A stretch of 5,075 nt of DNA, from the NCBI GenBank assembly GCA_017307315.1, contig JAFKFF010000168.1:1-5075 (forward strand), in the 5' to 3' direction. Source of the DNA: Alphaproteobacteria bacterium (GTDB taxonomy: Bacteria; Pseudomonadota; Alphaproteobacteria; Micropepsales; Micropepsaceae). The first letter of the stretch is position 1, and each line of letters begins with the position of its first letter. Both the position numbers and the translations under genes were made by a program. Of this stretch, positions 1 through 5,075 are shown piece by piece. The notes beneath the pieces are model-generated. The model did no database searches and had not been told where the DNA came from. It saw only the letters and a list, made by a program, of their open reading frames with translations.

Positions 1-414
1 CTGCTGGATTTCCTGGAGAATGAAGAGATCGGGATCGAGGACATCGTCTATCCCACCAGCGTGAAGGGCGTTTATGCAGTCCCCTCCGGACTTCCCCGCA
101 TCACCGCCCCCGAACTGATCACCAGCGACCGGATGACCCAGTTGCTGAAGACCTTCCATGACGGGTCCGAGAAAAGGATCGTCATCATCGATTCCGGCTC
201 GGTCCTGGCCTGCAGCGAAACCATTTCGCTGGCCGGCTATGCCGGCCAGCTCCTGTTTGTGGCCGCCAAGGGACAGACCCGCCGGAAAGACATCGACGAA
301 GGCCTGGGGATTTTGCACCGCCAGGCCGGGCCGATTGACGAATCCCGGGTAGCTATGGTCTTCAATAAGACTGATCATTCCAGGTCGCCGGTCCGTTATT
401 CGAGAAATTCGTGA
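1..414 (+). CDS. XrtA-associated BY-kinase-like protein (CpsD/CapB, Wzc-cytoplasmic-domain family), C-terminal part
   Basis: The reading frame is open from the first base and gives 137 residues before TGA, so the gene starts upstream of the window. The GTG at position 61 is an internal valine: homologous-looking sequence precedes it. The fragment fits the second half of the P-loop tyrosine autokinases found in exopolysaccharide clusters. It has LLDFLENEE at its start, a SDRM segment (residues 42-45), a Walker B-like strand RIVIID (59-64), the strand [12 protein letters not shown] and a closing MVFNK. In this family the kinase works in the cytoplasm with a membrane chain-length protein to control polymer length and export. 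The Walker A motifs lie outside the window. Two things are odd. The usual D-S/T-P-P after Walker B reads DSGS (64-67). The tail has a single Tyr (133) instead of the tyrosine cluster typical of BY-kinases. It may be a weak or inactive member. The family call is fairly sure; activity is not. Confidence 0.8.
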   Translation: MLDFLENEEIGIEDIVYPTSVKGVYAVPSGLPRITAPELITSDRMTQLLKTFHDGSEKRIVIIDSGSVLACSETISLAGYAGQLLFVAAKGQTRRKDIDEGLGILHRQAGPIDESRVAMVFNKTDHSRSPVRYSRNS

Positions 415-419
415 ATCGG

Positions 420-438
420 CGTCACTTTTTTGGTGGCG
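420..438 (+). other. Small imperfect hairpin in the kinase-barrel gap
   Basis: Bases 420-425 (CGTCAC with one G-U pair) can pair with 433-438 (GTGGCG) around a seven-base loop of six T and one G. It lies between the kinase stop and the next start codon and reaches the purine-rich GAGGGG (438-443) that may serve as ribosome binding site. It is not a terminator, because the T run is in the loop and not after the stem. A role in limiting translation of the barrel gene is only a possibility; a stem this short can arise by chance. Confidence 0.2.
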
Positions 439-445
439 AGGGGAT

Positions 446-1960
446 ATGCAGTCTTTGGGGGTTGGCCGGGTCGGCCGCGCCGGTTACGTCGCGGGCGGTT
501 GCATTCTGCTGCTGGCGTTGAGCGCCACCGGCGCCGCGGCGCAGGGCGTCTATACGGACCTGTTCGCCAAGGGCGCTTTTTCGGCCAACGGCGAGCCGAT
601 TGAGGATACCAGGCCCTTCTCCATCACCCCGATGGCCGGCCTGCAGGAAACCTTCACCGACAACGCGCTGCTGACATCGACCAACAAGCAGGCGGACCTG
701 ATCACCCGGCCCATGATCGGCGCCGAGCTCAATGCGCGCGGACCTTTCACGGCCAATGTCGTCGGCCATGCCTATTACGACGCTTATTTGAACGAGGGTC
801 AGCTCAGCGGCTTTTCCGGCGACGCCCAGGGCAAGGCCTCCTATGCGCTGGTTCCCAATTTCCTGGCGCTGGAAGGCGACGCCTATCTGACCAACGGCAA
901 TATCTCGACTTTCGGCACGCCCGCGATCAATCGCGTGGGAACCGCCAATCAGGTCACGATCGCGACCTACGATATCGGGCCGCATCTGACCACGACGGTG
1001 GACGATTTCGCCGATCTCGATATGGTCGGCCGCTTCGCGCAGGTCTTTTTCGGCAATCCCCAGGGCAGCACGGCCAATGTGCCGTTCAATTCCACCATCC
1101 TGGAAGGCGCGGCGAGCCTGGACACCGGCACCCGCTATCTGGGCTATCAGGCGGTCACCAATGCGCAAGTCCAGAGCGACGACAATGATTTCCAGGCCTA
1201 TAGCGCCCAGCAAACCTTCTACATCAGCATCTTCCCCGAACTGCGCCTGATCGCCCGCGGGGGCTATGACAGCGTCACCCAGCCCGGCATCGTCAATATC
1301 AAGGACGCGATGTGGAGCGGCGGCGCGGAATGGATCATCAACGAGCAATCCAGGGTCTCGGTGGAACGGGGCGAGCGCTTCGGCTTCGCCGCCTGGAGAG
1401 GCGAGCTTCATCTGCAGCTTTCCGGCCGGCTTTTCGCCGATGGCCGCTATTTCGAAGCGGTCCAGCCCGCCCAGCTGCAGATCAATTCCGCCTTCATGAA
1501 TTTCGCCTCGCCGACGGCGCAATTGCCGGCGCCGCTTGCCAATCCCACATTCGCGATCAACGGCAATCTCGACGACCAGACCGCATTGGCCAAGACCGCC
1601 GAGCTGCATCTGGTCTATCAAGGTGACGGCGACACCATCGAGCTGCGGGGGAACTGGAACGATCGCCTGCTTCTGGCGCTCAATTCCCGCGACCGTTCGC
1701 TCGTCACCGGCATCAATTACGGCCGCGATCTCGCGCCGGACCTGCGCTTGCAGGCCGGGGTGAATTACTATCGTACCTTCGCCAACCCCTTTTTCGGCGA
1801 GAATGAGGGCGTGGGCGGCGATCTCGCGCTGGAATACGCGCTCAATCCCACCCTGCGCGGCGTTGCCGGCTATGCCTATCAGCGCCAGGACCTGCTGGTG
1901 CCGGGCAACTCCGGCTACAGCGAGAACGTCCTCTACGTGGCGCTCGCCAAGCAGTTCTGA
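446..1960 (+). CDS. Outer-membrane beta-barrel protein of XrtA/PEP-CTERM polysaccharide cluster (TIGR03016-like)
   Basis: The product has 504 residues. It opens with a Sec signal peptide: Arg8 and Arg11, a hydrophobic stretch at about 14-27, and an A-A-A site that predicts cleavage between Ala32 and Gln33. The mature protein is rich in alternating polar/hydrophobic strands with many Tyr, Asn and Asp turns, has no further membrane helix, and ends YVALAKQF. A terminal Phe is the usual beta-signal recognised by the BAM machinery. A segment near the start of the barrel (60-73, ITPMAGLQETFTDN) resembles the T-P-x-x-x-x-x-E-T-Y/F-T-D-N motif of the barrel proteins placed in XrtA clusters. The likely site is the outer membrane; its role (export, anchoring or surface retention of polymer) is unknown. 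The start is uncertain: GAGGGG ends only two bases before ATG 446, whereas the in-frame TTG at 455 lies 11 bases from it. The signal peptide survives either way. The barrel call is sure, the subfamily less so. Confidence 0.82.
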   Translation: MQSLGVGRVGRAGYVAGGCILLLALSATGAAAQGVYTDLFAKGAFSANGEPIEDTRPFSITPMAGLQETFTDNALLTSTNKQADLITRPMIGAELNARGPFTANVVGHAYYDAYLNEGQLSGFSGDAQGKASYALVPNFLALEGDAYLTNGNISTFGTPAINRVGTANQVTIATYDIGPHLTTTVDDFADLDMVGRFAQVFFGNPQGSTANVPFNSTILEGAASLDTGTRYLGYQAVTNAQVQSDDNDFQAYSAQQTFYISIFPELRLIARGGYDSVTQPGIVNIKDAMWSGGAEWIINEQSRVSVERGERFGFAAWRGELHLQLSGRLFADGRYFEAVQPAQLQINSAFMNFASPTAQLPAPLANPTFAINGNLDDQTALAKTAELHLVYQGDGDTIELRGNWNDRLLLALNSRDRSLVTGINYGRDLAPDLRLQAGVNYYRTFANPFFGENEGVGGDLALEYALNPTLRGVAGYAYQRQDLLVPGNSGYSENVLYVALAKQF

Positions 1961-1971
1961 CAGCAGGGATC

Positions 1972-2871
1972 ATGGAGACGGGATCTGGAACATCTCCCAT
2001 CGTGAACGGCCTGTCCGTTGACGTGGAGGACTATTACCAGGTCCAGTCGCTGGAAAAGGCCTATGCCCGCTCCGACTGGGAGAATTGCCCGTCGCGGGTC
2101 GAGCGCAACACGGGCGAGCTTCTCGATATCTTCGCCGCCGCGGGCGTGAAGGCCACCTTCTTCACCCTGGGCTGGATCGCCGAGCGCCATCCCGCCATGG
2201 TGCGTGCCATCGTCGAAGGCGGGCACGAGCTGGCGAGCCACGGCTATTGCCATTATCGCGTCGATTCCCAAACCGCGGAGGAATTCCGCGCCGACATAAG
2301 GCGCACCAAGGCGATCCTGGAAGACATCGGCGGGGTGGAAGTGCGCGGCTATCGCGCCGCGACGTTCAGCGTGGGCGCGCATACGCCCTACGCCTGGCCG
2401 GTGCTGGAAGAAGAGGGCTTCCGCTATTCCTCCAGCGTCTATCCGGTGGCGCGGGACAATTATTCCAATCCCGACGCGCCGCGCGTGCCCTATCGCCCGG
2501 CGGGCGTGAGCAGCCTGGTCGAGATTCCCATCGCCACGGTGCGCTTCGGGAACAAGAATTATCCGGCGGGCGGCGGCGGCTATTTCCGGCTTCTGCCCTA
2601 TGCGGTTTCCAAGGCTGCGCTGGGGCGCATCAACCGGCGCGACCGCCAGCCCGCCGTCTTCTATATCCATCCCTGGGAAATCGATCCGGGCCAGCCGCGC
2701 GCGACAGGCGTGTCCGCCAAATCGGTCTTCCGGCACTACACCAACCTCGCCAAGACCGGCGACCGTCTGCGCCGCCTGACCCGCGACTTCCGCTGGGACC
2801 GGATGGACAGAATTTTCCTCGACGGATCTTCCGCGCGGGCGCCGCAAAAGTCCCGCGATGCTGCTGCCTGA
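1972..2871 (+). CDS. XrtA system polysaccharide deacetylase (NodB/CE4 family, TIGR03006-like)
   Basis: The product has 299 residues, about the family's usual length, and no signal peptide or membrane segment. The catalytic landmarks are in order: SVDVEDYYQV (15-24) with the motif-1 acids Asp17 and Asp20; RSDWENCPSRVERN (33-46); KATFFTLGW (60-68); the metal-binding ELASHGYCH with His90 and His94 (86-94); RGYRAATFSVG (125-135); GGGGYFRLLPY (200-210); and FYIHPWEID (230-238) carrying the late His233. This family removes N-acetyl groups from amino sugars in a metal-dependent way; the polymer or precursor acted on here is not known. Motif 3 reads R-A-A-T-F rather than the R-x-P-F/Y of many NodB enzymes. 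The ATG start leaves about ten extra residues before the conserved region; GTG 2002 is an alternative. The gene follows the barrel gene by 11 bases and overlaps the next gene by 14, which points to one operon. Function is confidently called by motif. Confidence 0.93.
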   Translation: METGSGTSPIVNGLSVDVEDYYQVQSLEKAYARSDWENCPSRVERNTGELLDIFAAAGVKATFFTLGWIAERHPAMVRAIVEGGHELASHGYCHYRVDSQTAEEFRADIRRTKAILEDIGGVEVRGYRAATFSVGAHTPYAWPVLEEEGFRYSSSVYPVARDNYSNPDAPRVPYRPAGVSSLVEIPIATVRFGNKNYPAGGGGYFRLLPYAVSKAALGRINRRDRQPAVFYIHPWEIDPGQPRATGVSAKSVFRHYTNLAKTGDRLRRLTRDFRWDRMDRIFLDGSSARAPQKSRDAAA

Positions 2872-3883
2872 TACGCCCGCCGCGTCGGCGGAATGGGATG
2901 ACTATGCCGCGTCCCGTCCCGATGCCAATTTCTTCCAGTTGTCCGGCTGGCGCGAGGTGGTCAAGCGCAGCTTCGGCCATGCCTGTCCCTATCTGGCGGC
3001 GCGCCGCGCGGACGGAAAGATTTCCGGCATCCTGCCGCTCACCGAGATCGACAGCCGCCTGTTCGGCCATTTCCTGATCAGTACAGGCTTTTCCGTCGGC
3101 GGCGGTCCTTTGGCATCCGATCCATCGGCGCTGGCGGAATTGCTGGGCGAGGCCGAGGAACTGGGCCGCGCCCGCAAGGTCGCCTATGTCGAATTGCGTG
3201 ATTGCGCCGAGGCCGGCCAGGCCTGGAAGGCCAAGGGCGATCTTTATGCCGGCTTCGAGGGCCCGATCGCACGCGAGGAGGCCGACAATCTGAAGCAGAT
3301 CCCGCGCAAGCAGCGCGCGGTGGTGCGCAAGGCGCTGGAGCAGGGCTTCACGGTCGCGATCGAACGCACCATCCAGCCCTTTTTCGATCTTTATGCCCGC
3401 ACCCTGCGCGATCACGGCACGCCCATCCTGCCGCGGCGCTTTTACGAGAATCTGCTGACCGTGTTCGGCAATGCCTGCGAGATTCTGACGGTGCGCAAGG
3501 ATGGGGTTCCGACCGCCAGCGTGATGAGCTTCTATTATCGCGACAAGGTACTTCCCTACTATACCGGCAGCCTGGTGGAAGCGCGCCGCAGCGGCGCCAA
3601 CGACATGATGTATTGGGCGCTGATGCGCCGGGCGGTGGAGCGCGGCGCCACGGTCTTCGATTTCGGGCGCAGCAAGGTCGGCACCGGTCCCTACAGCTTC
3701 AAGAGCAATTGGGGCTTTTCGCCCCGCCCGATCACCCACCAATATCTTCTGATCGGACGCGACACGCTGCCCAATCTCAATCCCACCAATCCGCGCTACG
3801 CGAAAATCATCGCCGCCTGGCAGCGCCTGCCGATACCGGTGGCGAACGCGATCTCGCCCTTCATCAGCCGCAGCCTGGCGTGA
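2858..3883 (+). CDS. FemAB-family XrtA/PEP-CTERM system-associated protein (TIGR03019-like, GNAT-fold acyltransferase)
   Basis: The product has 341 residues and looks like a soluble cytoplasmic protein. It fits the FemAB-related proteins of XrtA clusters: FFQLSGWREVVKRSFGH near the start, ISGILPL, FSVGGGPLASD, NLKQIPRKQRAVVRK (144-158), HGTPILPRRFYENL, VMSFYYRDKVLPYYTGS, and FDFGRSKVGTGPYSFKSNWGF (from residue 267). FemA/FemB and FmhB enzymes use aminoacyl-tRNA to add residues to the cell-wall precursor. The XrtA-associated branch is uncharacterised, so a role in acylating an exopolysaccharide precursor is inference. ATG 2858 is chosen because the conserved region begins about 20 residues later and no better in-frame start precedes it. 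It has only a weak AAAAG upstream (2846-2850) and lies inside the end of the deacetylase gene, so translation is probably coupled to it. Family membership is firm; the donor and acceptor are unknown. Confidence 0.9.
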   Translation: MLLPDTPAASAEWDDYAASRPDANFFQLSGWREVVKRSFGHACPYLAARRADGKISGILPLTEIDSRLFGHFLISTGFSVGGGPLASDPSALAELLGEAEELGRARKVAYVELRDCAEAGQAWKAKGDLYAGFEGPIAREEADNLKQIPRKQRAVVRKALEQGFTVAIERTIQPFFDLYARTLRDHGTPILPRRFYENLLTVFGNACEILTVRKDGVPTASVMSFYYRDKVLPYYTGSLVEARRSGANDMMYWALMRRAVERGATVFDFGRSKVGTGPYSFKSNWGFSPRPITHQYLLIGRDTLPNLNPTNPRYAKIIAAWQRLPIPVANAISPFISRSLA

Positions 3884-3889
3884 AGAGGG
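3883..3889 (+). promoter_or_regulatory. Ribosome binding site of the glycosyltransferase gene
   Basis: The purine run AAGAGGG begins at the last base of the FemAB-like stop codon and ends three bases before ATG 3893. It is the clearest Shine-Dalgarno-like sequence in the window and supports this start, although the spacing is on the short side. Its overlap with the upstream stop codon fits coupled translation. Confidence 0.45.
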
Positions 3890-3892
3890 CGC

Positions 3893-5075
3893 ATGGACAA
3901 GCTGCTCTTTCTCACCCAGCGCATCCCCTATCCGCCGGATAAGGGCGAAAAGATTCGCCAGTTCCAGATTCTCCAGCATCTGCGCAAGCGTTATGACGTG
4001 CATCTGGGCTGCCTGGTCGACGATCCCCACGATGTCCGGCACATCGACACGGTGAAGGCGCTTTGCGCCTCGTCTTATTTCGCGCGGCTGGACCGGGGCC
4101 GCGCCAAGGCCGCGAGCCTTCGCGGCCTTCTCACCGGCGAGGCGCTCAGCGTCGTCTTCTACCGCGATCGCGGGCTGGAAAAATGGGTGCGCCGCGTGCT
4201 GGATACCGTCCAGCCCGACCTGATCTTCGTTTTTTCCTCCAACATGGCGCCTTACGTCCTGGATCTGAAACGAACCGCGCCCCTGATGGTCGATCTGGTC
4301 GATCTCGATTCCGAGAAATGGCTGAGCTACTCCAAGACCCACGGCTTTCCCATGAACTGGGTCTATCGCCGGGAAGCGCGCAAGATCGCCCAGCTGGAAG
4401 CGCGCATCGCGCGCGAGGCGGACTGGAGCCTCTTCGTGTCGGAAGCCGAAGCGGCGCTGTTCCAGAAACGCGAGCCCGCGTTCCGCGGCAAGGTGCATCA
4501 TGTCAGCAACGGCGTCGATCTGGCCTATTTCGATCCCGCGCTGGCATTTCCGCCGCCCTATGCCACGGATGTGGCGAATTTCGTCTTCACCGGCGCGATG
4601 GACTATCCGCCCAATGTCGATGCGGTGAGCTGGTTCGCGCAAACCGTGCTGCCCATCGTTCGCCGCGCCTTGCCGGGCGCGCAATTCCATATCGCCGGCT
4701 CCAATCCCGCCGCCCCGGTGCGGGCGCTGGCGAACCTGCCGGGTGTCTTCGTCACCGGGCGGGTGGCCGATATCCGGCCCTATATCGCCCATGCCACCGG
4801 CAGCGTCGCGCCCATGCGCATCGCGCGCGGCATCCAGAACAAGGTGCTGGAAGCGATGGCGATGGCCCGGCCGACCGTGGTGACGCCGGACGCGCTGGAA
4901 GGCATCGACGCCGTGGCCGGTTCCGAACTGCTGCTGGCGGAGAGCCCGGAGGCGTTTGCGCAGGCCTGTATCGCCTGCGCCGTCCCGGAGGCCCGCGCCC
5001 TGGGCGAGGCCGCCCGCCGCCGGGTGGTCCGCGATTACGCCTGGCCCAAGCAGCTGGAAAGATTCGACGCTTTTC
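3893..5075 (+). CDS. XrtA/PEP-CTERM system glycosyltransferase (TIGR03087-like, GT4/GT-B), 3' end cut by window
   Basis: The frame gives 394 codons from ATG 3893 and is still open at the right edge. Family members are about 400 residues, so probably only a few residues and the stop are missing. The N-terminal Rossmann half has LTQRIPYPPDKGEKIR (7-22), the typical glycine-containing opening of GT4 enzymes, LRGLLTGEALS and VDLVDLDSEKW (133-143). The middle has LFVSEAEAALF (from 180) and SNGVD. The C-terminal donor half has FTGAMDYPPNVDAV (232-245), VFVTGRVADIRPYIAHA and RGIQNKVLEAMAMARPTVV (from 312), in which Lys317 and Glu320 correspond to the donor-binding region of GT4 enzymes. It has no membrane segment and probably acts at the inner face of the cytoplasmic membrane, adding a sugar to a lipid-linked repeat unit; donor and acceptor sugars cannot be read from sequence. 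It follows the FemAB-like gene by nine bases. In related clusters the exosortase gene often comes next, but this is outside the window. Confidence 0.93.
   Translation, partial: MDKLLFLTQRIPYPPDKGEKIRQFQILQHLRKRYDVHLGCLVDDPHDVRHIDTVKALCASSYFARLDRGRAKAASLRGLLTGEALSVVFYRDRGLEKWVRRVLDTVQPDLIFVFSSNMAPYVLDLKRTAPLMVDLVDLDSEKWLSYSKTHGFPMNWVYRREARKIAQLEARIAREADWSLFVSEAEAALFQKREPAFRGKVHHVSNGVDLAYFDPALAFPPPYATDVANFVFTGAMDYPPNVDAVSWFAQTVLPIVRRALPGAQFHIAGSNPAAPVRALANLPGVFVTGRVADIRPYIAHATGSVAPMRIARGIQNKVLEAMAMARPTVVTPDALEGIDAVAGSELLLAESPEAFAQACIACAVPEARALGEAARRRVVRDYAWPKQLERFDAF

Noticed and set aside
61..414. A separate small gene starting at GTG 61
   Set aside because: The same frame is open to the left edge and the residues before it continue the kinase-family pattern, so GTG 61 is an internal valine codon.
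420..445. Rho-independent terminator after the kinase gene
   Set aside because: The T run sits in the loop of the hairpin rather than after the stem, and the close spacing to the next gene argues for read-through.
378..450. Frameshift at the end of the kinase gene, since another frame continues past its stop with an aromatic/glycine-rich stretch (HFFGGEG)
   Set aside because: The stretch is short, has no tyrosine, and runs into the start of the barrel gene. Nothing in the sequence marks a slip site, so the TGA at 412-414 is accepted as the real end.
422..1621. Minus-strand open frame of 399 codons opposite the barrel gene
   Set aside because: Same composition-driven shadow. The plus-strand product has a signal peptide, barrel pattern and terminal Phe, while this one has no recognisable feature.
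1933..2847. Minus-strand open frame of 304 codons opposite the deacetylase gene
   Set aside because: The opposite strand carries all NodB motifs in order; this frame has low-complexity shadow composition and no domain.
2085..3077. Plus-strand frame of 330 codons overlapping the deacetylase gene
   Set aside because: Very Arg-rich product typical of a shifted frame of GC-rich coding DNA, with no motif.
3202..3942. Plus-strand frame of 246 codons overlapping the FemAB-like gene
   Set aside because: Arg/Gln/Gly-rich shifted-frame product inside a gene with clear family motifs.
2630..4792. Minus-strand open frame of 720 codons across the deacetylase, FemAB-like and glycosyltransferase genes
   Set aside because: It lies opposite three genes with clear family motifs. 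Its product is rich in Arg, Ala, Gly, Ile and Asp with no recognisable domain, as expected for the shadow of GC-rich codons in which stops are rare.

Overview
The window is a GC-rich, densely packed stretch of one strand. It carries part of an exopolysaccharide cluster of the exosortase A (XrtA)/PEP-CTERM type. All five genes read on the + strand: the C-terminal end of a BY-kinase-like ATPase, an outer-membrane beta-barrel protein, a NodB-type polysaccharide deacetylase, a FemAB-like (GNAT-fold) acyltransferase and a GT4-type glycosyltransferase cut by the right edge. The strong GC bias at third codon positions and the gene set suggest a proteobacterium, most likely an alphaproteobacterium. 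This is recognition from memory of the families, not a database search, and nothing visible fixes a genus.

Layout: 1-414 is the kinase-like C-terminus. A 31-base gap holding a weak hairpin follows. 446-1960 is the barrel protein with a signal peptide and a C-terminal Phe. After 11 bases, 1972-2871 is the deacetylase, which overlaps the FemAB-like gene (2858-3883) by 14 bases. After 9 bases the glycosyltransferase starts at 3893 and is open to 5075, probably only a few residues short of its stop. No terminator or convincing internal promoter was seen, so the run looks like one operon transcribed from upstream of the window. No stretch longer than about 30 bases lacks a gene. No RNA gene, mobile element, CRISPR array or long repeat was seen.

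How the genes may work together: the glycosyltransferase helps build the repeat unit in the cytoplasm. The kinase-like protein would be the cytoplasmic partner of a chain-length/export protein encoded upstream. The deacetylase could free amino groups on the sugar, and the FemAB-like enzyme could use such amines as acceptors. The barrel protein sits in the outer membrane, with an unknown role in export or anchoring. The sorting enzyme XrtA itself is not in the window.

The system is a known type. The less ordinary points are a kinase end that looks degenerate (DSGS at the Walker B site, almost no tyrosines in the tail, relaxed codon use), the lack of the ATPase gene that often lies between the barrel and deacetylase genes, and the tight coupling of a deacetylase with an aminoacyltransferase-like gene.
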